From: CAWDDA01 sp963813345
GTDB taxonomy: Bacteria > Acidobacteriota > Blastocatellia > RBC074
DNA length: 64,000 nucleotides
Direction of reading: 5' to 3'
Assembly (NCBI GenBank): GCA_963813345.1
Contig: CAWEYR010000020.1
Location: 62,001 to 126,000 of the forward strand
Program-made: the position numbers and the translations under genes
The notes under the pieces: model-generated
What the model was told of the DNA's origin: nothing
Seen by the model: only the letters and a program-made list of their open reading frames with translations
Databases searched by the model: none
Shown here: one piece after another, positions 1 to 9,296 of the stretch
How the letters are laid out: the number at the start of each line of letters is the position of its first letter
Position numbering within the stretch: position 1 is the stretch's first letter

Positions 1-1
1 A

Positions 2-775
2 ACGCTCAAGACGGGACCGCAGCCGCCGCGCCTGAGAGAGGTACTCGTCTCGTACCTGCCCAAGAACGTAGCTCCGCGGGTGACTACCATGACGATCCTT
101 CCCGTGGGCATAGGCTTGCAGGCGTTGCCTCAACAGCAGGTCGATCCGGGTGCGGAGCAGGCCGGGATTGAGCCGATGAGTCTCGGAGTCGTCGCAATGA
201 TGCCTCCGCGACGCATCTTCCAGCGTGGAGCTGTATCGCTACAGTGGCAATCCGAAGACCGCAACGGAGATTCGGTCGAGTATGCAATCTATTGCCGTAC
301 AGCCTCGGGTGGGGAATTCTATCCAGTGAAAACGGCACTTCGCGAGAATTACTACACGATAGAGCCGAATGCGCTCCCCGATGGCAGGTATGTATTTCGT
401 ATAGTCGTCAGCGACAGCCCATCGAATCCTCCAGGTGTTTCATTGTCCGACGACCTCGAGACAGAGCCGATTGATATTGATAATACGCCCCCTGCCGTTA
501 TTGTGGGGCAACCGTCGCGAAGCGGAGACATGACGGTTGTCGAGTTTCAGGTATCAGACACCACGTCCATCCTCAAGCGGGCCGAGTATCAGCTTGATGG
601 CGGAACCTGGCAGTCGGTGTATCCTGTAGATGGCATCACCGATTCGCGACGTGAGGTGTTTCAGGTACGCGTGAAGGTAGCCGATGACAGGCCCCACCTC
701 CTCGCGTTTCGCGTGTTTGATGCCAATGCGAATGTTGGAAACGGTCAGGCGCCGCTTCGTGTAAGTGCGCGCTGA
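2..775 (+). CDS. C-terminal part of a large beta-sandwich surface protein (partial at window edge)
   Basis: The frame is open from the first bases of the window, so this is the 3' end of a longer gene; the GTG at 80 and ATG at 89 are probably internal. The visible 257 residues look like one or two fibronectin/Ig-type beta-sandwich domains: alternating hydrophobic strands with the motif SLQWQSEDRNGDSVEYAIYC and, after a short acidic linker with NTPP, a second domain ending in RVFDANANVGNG. Such tails follow WD40-like or sugar-binding propellers in secreted Acidobacteriota proteins (family knowledge). No catalytic residues can be named. It is followed after 27 bases by another secreted protein, probably in the same transcript. 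Confidence 0.6.
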   Translation, partial: TLKTGPQPPRLREVLVSYLPKNVAPRVTTMTILPVGIGLQALPQQQVDPGAEQAGIEPMSLGVVAMMPPRRIFQRGAVSLQWQSEDRNGDSVEYAIYCRTASGGEFYPVKTALRENYYTIEPNALPDGRYVFRIVVSDSPSNPPGVSLSDDLETEPIDIDNTPPAVIVGQPSRSGDMTVVEFQVSDTTSILKRAEYQLDGGTWQSVYPVDGITDSRREVFQVRVKVADDRPHLLAFRVFDANANVGNGQAPLRVSAR

Positions 776-802
776 AAAACAGAATTCACAGGGAGTCGTC
801 CC

Positions 803-1312
803 ATGCGCCAGAAGGTATGGTTTTCGTTTTTAGTGTTAGCAGGGCTGATTGTGGCATGTGCCATATCGAGTGCTGCCCAGACAATCAAGAATCCTCGATT
901 GAGCGCGTCTGATCTCGACGCCGCAACCTCGGCAGCGCGATCCGCCCAGGGCTCCGATGCAGAGCTCGTCTATGCGACACGCGTGGACGCAATCGAGAAG
1001 GGGAAACTGAATTGCCTCGTGGTCGTCTCTGCGTCGGGAGCCGGTGACACGAAGAAGTATGTTGCGCAGGTAATCCGCGATGGAAGTGCTTTGAAGCTTG
1101 CGGCGGGCGAGAGTGGAAATGCCCTACCACCCGGGGACAGGTTTCTCAAGATCGGGTTACGCCACGAGGATGGCAAGGCTCCAATCCTGCGCCTCATGAG
1201 CGCGACGCGCGAAAAGGGAAGCCAGGATGAACGCCAGCGCAACCTGGATTTTCAGTACCAGGGCACCGAGTTCGCGCTTGTGGGTCAGTCGGTAACGTCG
1301 ATAGCCAAGTAA
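803..1312 (+). CDS. secreted hypothetical protein, 169 aa
   Basis: A Shine-Dalgarno sequence GGGAG lies about eight bases before the ATG. The first 25 residues form a signal peptide (basic n-region, then a hydrophobic stretch, then SSAAQ as likely cleavage site), so the mature protein is about 144 residues and exported. It contains one Cys after the signal peptide (in KLNCLVVVS) and no known motif. The alternation of short strands suggests a small beta-rich domain. I do not recognise a family. It probably shares a transcript with the upstream surface protein and ends just before a palindromic repeat. Confidence 0.6.
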   Translation: MRQKVWFSFLVLAGLIVACAISSAAQTIKNPRLSASDLDAATSAARSAQGSDAELVYATRVDAIEKGKLNCLVVVSASGAGDTKKYVAQVIRDGSALKLAAGESGNALPPGDRFLKIGLRHEDGKAPILRLMSATREKGSQDERQRNLDFQYQGTEFALVGQSVTSIAK

Positions 1313-1317
1313 AGAGG

Positions 1318-1402
1318 GTACGTTGTACCGGCGTTTAGCCGGAATCGTTCCATTCAGACTACTCGAATGTGACGATTCCGGCTAAAAGCCGGTACAACGT
1401 AC
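1318..1402. repeat. palindromic repeat family A, inverted pair
   Basis: Two diverged arms of the family-A unit (GTACGTTGTACCG, then GGCGGAATC-like) face each other, here with a CCGGCTAAA-type core. The arms can pair over about 29 bases. The element separates the convergent secreted protein and cold-shock gene and may help terminate both transcripts. Other copies lie near 9012, 10444, 10958, 21511, 24458, 27921 and 38172. Confidence 0.85.
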
Positions 1403-1403
1403 C

Positions 1404-1446
1404 CAAAAAAAGCCTCGCTCTCTTTTCAGAAGAGCGAGGCTTTCTT
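1404..1446. terminator. bidirectional intrinsic terminator
   Basis: A perfect 11-bp stem (AGCCTCGCTCT at 1411-1421 with AGAGCGAGGCT at 1431-1441) has a run of A on the left and T on the right. It can terminate the minus-strand cold-shock transcript and plus-strand readthrough. Confidence 0.8.
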
Positions 1447-1470
1447 AATGCGAGCAGTGTCCGAGGCCGA

Positions 1471-1686
1471 CTACACTACTTTGATCACTTTCTCAGCCTG
1501 CTGTCCCTTTGGCCGCTCGACAAGGTCGAACTCGACCGTTTCTCCCTGATCAAGCGACTTATAGCCCTGGCCCTGAATTTCGGAGTAGTGCACGAACACA
1601 TCTCCTCCGCCTTCAGCCTGTTCAATAAAGCCATAACCTTTGCTGTTATTGAACCACTTGACCTTGCCTTGTTTTCTTTCTGCCAT
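1471..1686 (-). CDS. cold-shock protein (CspA family), 71 aa
   Basis: Single cold-shock domain that binds single-stranded RNA/DNA and melts mRNA structure. Both RNA-binding motifs are present: RNP1 as KGYGFI (residues 16-21) and RNP2 as VFVHY (30-34), and the N-terminus GKVKWFNNSKGYGF is canonical. The length of 71 aa is normal for the family. I chose the ATG at 1686 because GGAGG lies ten bases upstream and family members start there; the frame stays open further upstream but that sequence is leader, not protein. A promoter about 300 bases upstream implies a long 5' leader, as in E. coli cspA, where the leader senses temperature. The gene is monocistronic and ends at a strong terminator. Confidence 0.95.
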   Translation of the reverse strand: MAERKQGKVKWFNNSKGYGFIEQAEGGGDVFVHYSEIQGQGYKSLDQGETVEFDLVERPKGQQAEKVIKVV

Positions 1687-1980
1687 GGTGAAAACATCCT
1701 CCTGGGATCGTGTAATAAGGTTTGAAAGCAGCCGACCGGGTTGCGCGGCTCCCCCGTACTCGTTGCGTACGAGGTTGTCAGCTCCTGGCTTCTCCTGTAG
1801 TTCGTGTTGTGGGGATAGAAGAGACGCCCGCGACTCAACGCAAAAAAGCGCCTCGTTACGCCTGCGAGAGCAAAACACTCTCACGGGTAACGGACGCCTG
1901 TTTCTTACGTAATTCGAGGACGCAACACAACTGGGTTAACTCGGTACTGCTCTGCTTTGTCTCTTTGAGAGACGCGGCGG

Positions 1981-2010
1981 ATACTAATGTAACAATTGCT
2001 CGTCTGTCAA
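1981..2010 (-). promoter_or_regulatory. sigma-70 promoter of the cold-shock gene
   Basis: Read on the minus strand: TTGACA (2010-2005), 18-base spacer, TAGTAT (1986-1981), with AT-rich sequence upstream of -35. The predicted start near 1975 gives a leader of about 290 bases before the csp ATG at 1686. Confidence 0.6.
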
Positions 2011-2052
2011 GCCAAATTTAATGGAAAATTAAGAATTCGACTCCAGGGCAAG

Positions 2053-2088
2053 AAAAAAGCGGTGAGATCAGAAACCTGACCTCACCGC
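2053..2088 (-). terminator. intrinsic terminator-like hairpin, minus strand
   Basis: GCGGTGAG (2059-2066) pairs with CTCACCGC (2081-2088), with additional near-pairs inside, and T residues follow on the minus strand (complement of 2053-2058). There is no obvious minus-strand gene upstream, so it may insulate csp from hsp20 antisense readthrough. Confidence 0.5.
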
Positions 2089-2339
2089 GCCGAGGGCTTT
2101 GCTGGGATGAAAACATCTGGCGTAAGCTCAACTATTTACAGCCGACTCACACCGCTATTAAGCAGTCTTAGAGAGAGCAAATCCAGTGCCGCTCGTAATC
2201 CAAAATGTAACCAGTTGCATATACTGGCTTTAACGACTCAACAATTTGCCCCGAGCCGTTATGCCCTTCAGAACATTGGATTTTCATCCATTTTTTCGTA
2301 TCACTCACCTTCGCCGATCACATTCTTGGAGGGCAGATA

Positions 2340-2360
2340 GTTGACAGTAATACACTCAAG
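2340..2360. promoter_or_regulatory. HAIR-like operator (candidate HspR site)
   Basis: The HspR operator consensus is CTTGAGT-N7-ACTCAAG (established in Actinobacteria and Deinococcus). Here a perfect right half ACTCAAG (2354-2360) lies exactly seven bases after a left half GTTGACA matching four of seven positions including the TTGA core. It overlaps the -35 box of the hsp20 promoter, the right place for repression. No hspR gene is in the window. Confidence 0.4.
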
Positions 2361-2369
2361 TTGTATATT
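2341..2369 (+). promoter_or_regulatory. sigma-70 promoter of hsp20
   Basis: TTGACA (2341-2346), 17-base spacer, TATATT (2364-2369): one mismatch to consensus overall and optimal spacing. Predicted start near 2376 gives a leader of about 170 bases before hsp20. Confidence 0.75.
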
Positions 2370-2546
2370 GTATCTGTGCTCAAGGCTGGGACTTAGAAGG
2401 TGGGTGGTGGCGATGAGTGGTGGCTTTGACGCAAGGTGGTACGAAGGCGAAGGTGGAGATGGTCAAAGTTCGAGGCCTGCGGCATCTTGGTTGAGTGTCA
2501 GGTGTAGATTAGTAGTAGTTTACTGGTAAATCCTAAGGAGGAAAAA

Positions 2547-3042
2547 ATGACTTGGATGATTCGAAGAGACCCATTCGGGGACGTTCGTAATGTACAGGAA
2601 GAGCTCGGTCGACTCTTTACTTCAGCCGTTCCGCGGCTCTTTGGCGATGAGGAAGGGCTCGTTCGAGGAAGCTGGAACCCGAGCATTGATATCTTTGAAA
2701 ATGCCGATTCCATCGTACTCGAAGCAGATCTGCCGGGTGTCAAGCCTGGCGATTTTGAGCTCTCGGTGGAGAACAATACTTTGACCCTCCGTGGTGAGCG
2801 TAAGTTCGAGAAAGAGACCGAAGGTGACAACTATCACCGCGTCGAGCGTTCTTATGGTAGCTTTACCCGAACATTCACACTGCCGATCGACTGTGAATCT
2901 GGAGGATGTCGACGCCGAATTCCGCGATGGCGTTCTGAGAGTGACCATCGCGAAGCGCGCGGAGACCAAACCCCGTCAGATTCAGGTTGCGGTAAAAACC
3001 GATGCGGACGCCTCGAAGTCAAAAGCGGCTGACGTCAAATAG
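2547..3042 (+). CDS. hsp20: small heat-shock protein Hsp20/IbpA family (one indel)
   Basis: ATP-independent holdase chaperone that binds unfolding proteins and hands them to the DnaK/ClpB system encoded partly next door. AAGGAGG seven bases before the ATG sets the start. The alpha-crystallin domain runs from about residue 45 (WNPSIDIFENADSIVLEADLPGV) to the conserved AEFRDGVLRVTIAKR near residue 130. The frame breaks after LPID: deleting one base near 2892 joins it to VNLEDVDAEF in the next frame and gives about 164 residues, normal for the family. The pieces keep full conservation on both sides, so a sequencing indel is likelier than decay. It heads the heat-shock island and has its own promoter and terminator. 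Confidence 0.93.
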
Positions 3043-3074
3043 ACTCTTGAGTAGCGTCTCGAGCTCTCTGGACG

Positions 3075-3114
3075 ATGCAGGCTTCGGGCGAAATGGCCCG
3101 AAGCCTGCATTGTT
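3075..3114 (+). terminator. intrinsic terminator after hsp20
   Basis: A perfect 15-bp GC-rich stem (3075-3089 with 3096-3110) with a six-base loop, followed by a short TTGTTT tract. It separates hsp20 from clpB. Confidence 0.7.
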
Positions 3115-3138
3115 TGGGGGCCATATCGGGAGTCGTAA

Positions 3139-5761
3139 ATGAGACTCGACAAGTTCACGATCAAAGGACAGGAAGCTATTGAGACGGCCGTTGCCCGTGC
3201 CGAGGCTCGCGGACATCAGCAGGTTGAACCCGAGCACGTCCTTGCAGCGCTGATTGAGCAGCCGGAAGGCATAACCAGCCCGATTCTCGGCCGCATCGGC
3301 GTCAACGGTCAGGCGGTGCTCGGCGAAGTCGAGACCGCAATAAAGAAGTTTCCGCAGGTCAGCGGAGCAGGCCAGCAACTTATAAGCAATCGCCTGAACG
3401 CGATCTTCAACCAGGCCCACAAAGAAGCAAAGGACCTCAAAGACGAATATGTCTCAACCGAGCACCTGCTGCTGGCGATTTCTGAGGAGAAGGGTGGTGA
3501 GGCAGGCAGAATTCTGCGTTCGCACGGCGTGAACCGCGATTCGCTCGAGAAGGTTCTCAAGGACATGCGAGGCGATTCGCGAATCACGAGCCAGAACGCC
3601 GAGGAAAGCTATCAGGCGCTTTCAAAATACTCTCGGGTATCTGACGGAGCTTGCCCGCAATGGAAAGCTCGATCCGGTCATCGGACGCGATGATGAAGTC
3701 CGGCGGGTGATTCAGGTACTTTCGCGCCGCACGAAGAACAATCCGGTACTGATCGGAGAACCCGGAGTCGGCAAGACGGCTATCGTCGAAGGCCTTGCGC
3801 AAAGAATCGTCTCGGGAGACGTGCCCGAAACGTTGCGCAACAAACGTCTGGTCGGTATTGACCTGGGTGGAATGCTTGCCGGCGCCAAATACCGGGGTGA
3901 ATTTGAAGAGCGGCTCAAGGCGGTGCTTCGCGAGATCGAGAAGTCCGAGGGTCATATCATCTGTTTTATCGACGAGCTGCATACGCTTGTCGGCGCGGGA
4001 GGAGCCGAAGGCGCTGTCGATGCGTCAAACATGTTGAAGCCTGCGCTGGCGCGCGGCGAGTTGCGTTGTGTTGGCGCAACCACGCTCAACGAGTACCAGA
4101 AGTACATTGAAAAGGACAAAGCGCTCGAGCGGCGATTCCAGAAGGTCTACGTAGGCGAGCCGAACGTGGAAGACACGATCGCGATTCTTCGCGGCCTTAA
4201 GGACAAGTACGAGACGCATCACGGCGTACGCATCAAGGATGCGGCGATTGTGGCGGCTGCAACTCTTTCTCACCGGTACATCACCGATCGATTCCTTCCC
4301 GACAAGGCAATCGATCTCATCGATGAGGCTGCGTCACGTTTGAGAATCGAGATCGATAGTCTTCCGACAGCGATCGACGAAGTCGAGCGTGAGATCATTC
4401 AGCGCGAAATCGAGCGGCAGGCATTGCTTCGTGAGGAAGACGCCGCGTCTCAGGAGCGTCTTTCGAGAGTTGAGAAAGAGATAGCCGATCTCAAGGAGCG
4501 TTCCGGTGGGATGAAAGCCAAGTGGCAGTCTGAAAAAGACGTCATCCAGCGCATCCGCTCGAACAAAGAGAAGATCGAACAGCTGAAAATTCAGGCGGAA
4601 CAGCTCGAGAGGGCAGGAGATTACGAACGGGTCGCTGAGATTCGATATGGAAGTCTGGTCGAGCTTCAGAAGCAGATCGAATCTGATCAGGCGCGCCTTG
4701 CAGAGCTTCAGAAAGAGGGCCGCACGCTCAAGGAAGAGGTAACTGAGGAAGATGTCGCCGAGGTAGTCGCCAAGTGGACGGGAGTTCCCGTCTCGAGGAT
4801 GCTCGAAGGCGAGATGCAGAAGCTGGTGCAGATGGAGGAGCGCCTCGGATTGCGTGTCGTTGGACAGAATGATGCTCTGACTGCAGTCGCGAATGCGGTC
4901 CGCAGAGCGAGGGCCGGACTGCAGGATCCAAAGCGCCCGATTGGTTCGTTCATATTCCTCGGTCCGACCGGTGTTGGGAAGACTGAAACGGCAAGAGCAC
5001 TCGCTGAGTTTCTCTTTGACGACGACCGCGCGATGGTGCGTCTGGATATGTCTGAATTCATGGAGAAGCACTCGGTTGCACGTTTGATTGGCGCGCCGCC
5101 AGGCTATGTGGGCTATGAAGAGGGAGGCTACCTCACTGAGGCAGTGCGTCGGCGGCCATATTCAGTTGTGCTTTTTGACGAGATAGAGAAAGCGCACACG
5201 GATGTATTCAACGTCCTGCTGCAGATACTTGACGATGGCCGGTTGACCGATGGGAAGGGCAGGACGGTCGACTTCAAGAACACGGTAATCATCATGACGT
5301 CGAACCTCGGCTCGCGCGAGATTCAGGACTGGACGGGCGATGAGAAGATGCTGCGCGCTCGCGTTCTCGAACAGCTGCGTGCCGCCTTCAAGCCGGAGTT
5401 TCTCAATCGCATCGACGACGTGATCATCTTCCGGCAGCTCGGCATCGAGGAGCTGAAACAGATCATCAAGATACAGCTTGAAGCGCTCCGTCGCATGCTT
5501 TTGGATCGTGGAATCGATCTCAGGATTACTCCTTCAGCTGAGGAGCTGCTTGCGAGCGAGGGTTTCGACCCCGTTTATGGTGCGAGGCCGCTCAAGCGAG
5601 CGATTCAGAGCCTGATTCAGAATCCGCTGGCGATGAAGCTGCTTGCTGGAGAGATCAAGCCGGGTGAAGTTCTCGAGGTAAGAGGAGACCTCGAGAAGGG
5701 TCAGATGAGCTTTGTTTCGAAAGGGCCTGCCCTTTCGCAGGAGACTGCGGCGAGTGTATAA
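3139..5761 (+). CDS. clpB: ClpB disaggregase, AAA+ ATPase (one indel)
   Basis: Hexameric cytoplasmic disaggregase that threads aggregated proteins together with DnaK-DnaJ-GrpE. Order: Clp N-domain (residues 1-145), NBD1 with Walker A GEPGVGKT near 206 and Walker B IICFIDELHTL, a long coiled-coil middle domain (about 400-530) that marks ClpB and docks DnaK, NBD2 with GPTGVGKT near 607, and the C-terminal D2-small domain ending near 873. NBD2 lacks the ClpP-binding IGF loop, as expected for ClpB. A single extra base near 3637 breaks the frame inside YSRDLTELARNGKLDPVIGR. Removing it restores the family sequence exactly, so I give one gene. Ribosome site GGGAG precedes the ATG. Confidence 0.96.
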
Positions 5762-5790
5762 GTATGGAGTTCAAGCTTTTAGCTTGCTTG
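5762..5790. repeat. repeat family B, single copy
   Basis: Copy of the GGAGTTCAAGCTTTAGCTTG unit directly after the clpB stop. Fuller paired copies are at 14556, 26632, 47272 and 55306. Confidence 0.7.
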
Positions 5791-5829
5791 TTCTGCCAAA
5801 TTCGTGACGGGATGGTGATTATCTAGCTT

Positions 5830-6559
5830 ATGGACCAGGATTCCAGAAAAAGAGGAAAAGCCGGCGAAGAGGAGCGTGAGCAGGAGACGGACCCGAGCTC
5901 CGCGGTCAGGATCAAGATCAATGACCGTCGCCGCGTTGACCCCGATAAGGACTTCGACGAGGACTTCGAGGAGGGAATGACAAGCGCTCGAGAGGCGGCG
6001 GCAAGCGACAGTGACGAGCGCGGTTGCCACGGATGAGGCCGAGGTTGAAGCGCTGAAGAAGCAGTTGACGGAAACGGAAGCAAGATTCAGAGAAGCTGAG
6101 CGCCAGGTGCAGGACCTCGCCGACCGTTTCAAAAAGGCGCAATCGCATTTGAAGACAGAGGCCGACGACCTGCGCCAGAGATTACAGCGCAACTTCGAGC
6201 AGAAACTTGAAGCGGCCCGTGGAGATCTCGTCACGGGGCTTCTCGATACGCTCGATAATCTCAAGCGCGCGGTCCGCGCTGCTGAATCAAGCGACAAGGG
6301 GCAGGCTGATTTTGATTCGCTGCTTGAAGGAGTGCGGTCGACTGCTGCGATGTTTGAATCGAGGATGAAATCGCTTGGTTTGAGTGAAGTCGCGAGCACC
6401 GGTGAGGAATTCAACCCGCAATTCCACGAAGCTGTCGAAATTGTAGCCTCGTCGCCGGAAGATGACAATCGCGTAGTTTCTGAGCTGCAGCCAGGCTATC
6501 GTTTGGGTGACCGATTGTTGCGGCCTGCGCGCGTCCGGGTTGGGCGCGCTGATGGTTAA
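5830..6559 (+). CDS. grpE: GrpE nucleotide-exchange factor (one indel)
   Basis: Cytoplasmic exchange factor that releases ADP from DnaK. A charged N-terminal tail (residues 1-65) precedes a long coiled coil (EVEALKKQLTETEARFREAERQ onward) and the C-terminal beta-wing with the family signature FNPQFHEAVE and the end GYRLGDRLLRPARVRVG. Length about 243 aa fits a GrpE with an extended tail. The frame shifts by one base near 6005, within the low-complexity AAASDS tract, where the two open frames overlap. dnaK is not adjacent. Placement between clpB and a ClpA-like gene makes a chaperone cluster. Confidence 0.92.
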
Positions 6560-6739
6560 GGATGAAATGGAGCTGAATCGACTTAAAAGGGTTTTCAGAT
6601 GAGGTTGATCAGATTTGTGGTACCATTCTTGCATCGTTATCGCGTCGGAACGCATCAATCACTTTGGGTCGCACGTTTGGAAGCGTAACGTAAAGCCGAA
6701 CAATCGCGGCTGGCGATTCAGGCAGATAGGGAATCATAA

Positions 6740-9012
6740 GTGTACGATTTAGGAACAATGACAGACAAGTTCTCCGAGTCAGGGAGAAACGTGGTCTATC
6801 GCGCCATCGATGAGTCGAAACGGCGCGATCAGAACTTCCTTTCAGTTGAACATGTCTTCAGGGCTCTCGGCGAGGTCGAGAACCTGCTTTACAAGGAATC
6901 ACTTCAGGCGTTGGGTGTCGACCTTGACGCGGTGGGCCAGCTCCTCGAGCAGGAACTGAGCAAGAACCGGCAATATGTTGGCAAGAAGATGCACGTTGCC
7001 GATACAACCCGCAATCTCTTTCACCGTGCGCTCAAGCGGGCGCGCCAGAATGGGCGCTCAACGATTGAATCTTTCGATCTGTTTGCTTCACTTTTCTCTG
7101 ACCCTGACGGCGTGCCGTCCGACATCCTGAGAAAGCTCGGCGCTGATCCTGATCGCGCTGTCGAAGAGATTTCTCAGCGAGTCCAGGTGCGCGAAGAGCA
7201 GGATGAGTCGTTTCGAAAGAAATACGAGCTGCCTCCTTATCTCAAGCACTTCGGCGTCTCGCTCAACAAGCTTGCGCGACAGGACAAGCTTCCGCCGACG
7301 ATCGGCCGGTCGGGCGAGATCCAACAGATGATCGAGATCCTCTGTCACCGTGAGCGTGCGAATTCTCCGATGCTCGTGGGCGAGCCGGGTGTTGGAAAGA
7401 CGGCGGTTGTCGAAGGGCTGGCGCGTCTGGTCGAGCTCGAACCGCAGAAGGTTCCGGCGCGACTGCGTAATTCTCATTTTGTGCAATTGCAGATGGCCGG
7501 AATTGTCGCCGGCACGATGCTTCGCGGCATGTTCGAGGAGCGGTTGCAGGGAATCATCAATGAAGTGAAAGAGAGGCATGACCTCGTTCTTTTTGTTGAT
7601 GAGGCACACACGATTATCGGAGCAGGCTCGGCTCTTGGAGCATCGTCAGACGCTGCCAACATGTTCAAGGGAGCGCTCGCGCGAGGCGAGATCCGGATAA
7701 TCGGCGCAACTACCATGAGCGAGTACAAGGAGTACATCGCGGAGGATGAAGCGCTTGCCCGGAGGTTCCGTCTGGTGAAGGTTGACGAGCCGACGATCAG
7801 TGAGACCAAGCAGATACTGCAGGGCATCCGTCCGCGTCTTGAAAAGAACTATTCGGTTGCAATCACGGACGCGGCAATCGAAACCGCGCTCGAGATGGCG
7901 CCGCGCTATATCCGCAACCTGCATCTTCCTGACAAAGTCATCGGATGGCTGGATACGGCTTCCGTCAAGGTGGAGATCAATAACAGCGGGCAGACAGATA
8001 CGCTCGAGGTACGGCCGGAGCATATTATCGATGTCATCTCGCAGGAATCGCGGATTCCGCGCGATCTGATCTTTCGCGATACAAGCGACCGGTTCCGGGA
8101 TATCGAAAACGTTCTTGGCTGAGCGTGTGGTCGGGCAGCGCGAGGCGGTGGCTGCTGTCGCGCAGCGGCTGCGTCTTAACAAGGGCCCGCTCAAGGAGAA
8201 CTTCTACAAGCCAGACGGAGTACTGTTGTTTCTGGGTCCGACGGGTGTTGGAAAGACTGAGCTCGCAAAGGCAGTGGCTGAAGCCATGTTTGGCGAAGAG
8301 AACAAGATGGTTCGCATCGACATGAGCGAGTACCAGGACGGAACAATAGCCATCGAGAAAGCTGATCGGCATGCCGCGCGGAATTGTCGGAAGCGAGCGC
8401 GGCGGCATTCTCACCGAAAGGCTTCGAGAGAATCCGTACACTGTATTGCTGCTGGATGAAGTCGAGAAGGCGTCGCCCTATCTTTTGAATCTGTTTCTGC
8501 AGGCCTTTGACGAGGGCTGGCTGACGGATGGACGCGGAAAGAAGGTCTATCTTTCGGATGCGATCGTCATCATGACTTCGAATCTGGGTTCGGAGAACTT
8601 CAAGAAGTTCATGAAGCCGCTCGGTTTCGGGCGAAAGACGCGAACGGAAGTTGCTGAGATCAAGCGCGAAGTGCTCAAGGCGGCGGAGAACCGGTTCTCA
8701 CCAGAATTCCGCAACCGGATCGACGAGATTGTTGTCTTCTCGCCGTTGACGCAGGACGAAGTGAAGCAGATTGCCGAGCTTTATCTACGCGCGATCGAGA
8801 ATCAGATGGAGCGGCAGGGCAAGAGTCTCCGGATTTCACCAGCCGCGCTCGAAGCTCTCGTCGAGAAAGGCTTCAGTCCGGCATACGGTGCTCGATTCCT
8901 GAAACGAACGATTGACGAGCACGTCAAGCTGCCAATCACCAATCTCTGGAAAGCGTTCACGGGCTTCACCGTCGATCTGATAGACGGGAAAATCGACGTG
9001 ACAGGGAATTAG
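6740..9012 (+). CDS. ClpA/ClpC-type AAA+ unfoldase without middle domain (two indels)
   Basis: Double-ring ATPase that unfolds substrates for ClpP. Clp N-domain (about 1-150), NBD1 with Walker A GEPGVGKT near 213 and LVLFVDEAHTI, no coiled-coil middle domain between the rings, NBD2 with GPTGVGKT near 498, and in the ClpP-docking position the tripeptide LGF (in KPLGFGRKT), matching the IGF/VGF loop of ClpA and ClpC. Total about 757 codons. Extra bases near 8117 (joining ENVL to AERVVGQ) and near 8361 (joining IAIEK to LIGMPRG) split it. Start is GTG 6740 or ATG 6758; the latter has TTAGGAAC just upstream. No clpP or clpS is nearby, so ClpP partnership is inferred from the loop alone. Confidence 0.88.
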
Positions 9013-9243
9013 TACGTTGTACCGTCGCCGGAGGCGTAAAAGATCGTAGCCAGGGGTTGAGTCTTCGAAACCCCTGGTTGCATTGTGAGATGAGAGTGTC
9101 ATCCCGGAGGGATGCGAGAAACGATCCGGTGAAGCTTGTCGTCTTTTACTCGCATCCCTCCGGGATGCAGATTCGTTCAATGGAATCGATCGAGGGGTTT
9201 CGAAGACTCAACCCCTGGCTACGTTCTCGCACCGCTCCGCGGT
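9012..9243. repeat. composite palindromic element, copy 1 (about 230 bp)
   Basis: Mosaic of nested inverted repeats: a family-A half at the left edge, then GTAGCCAGGGGTTGAGTC with its own internal palindrome, ATCCCGGAGGGATGCGAG, the reverse of both, and CACCGCTCCGCGGTG at the right edge. Copy 2 at 30282-30489 is the same element in reverse orientation, similar from end to end. No open frame. It lies between the ClpA-like gene and an aminotransferase. Confidence 0.85.
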
Positions 9244-9296
9244 GAACTCAACCCCGGCTACGGTCCGGCGCTCAGCGGCTTGAACTCGAACCCACG

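Larger units (their letters stand above)
1687..2546. other. intergenic region between csp and hsp20
   Basis: No convincing gene. It holds the csp leader (about 1687-1975) and csp promoter (1981-2010), a minus-strand terminator-like hairpin (2053-2088), an AT-rich tract, and the hsp20 promoter/operator (2340-2369) with a 170-base hsp20 leader. Short open frames at 2107-2340 and 2341-2529 lack ribosome sites and family features. Confidence 0.6.

Noticed and set aside
1471..1884. Extended 137-residue reading of the cold-shock protein
   Set aside because: The first 66 residues are leader sequence; GGAGG and family length put the start at 1686.
4334..5071. Minus-strand open frame opposite clpB
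   Set aside because: Shadow of a GC-biased coding strand; no family features.
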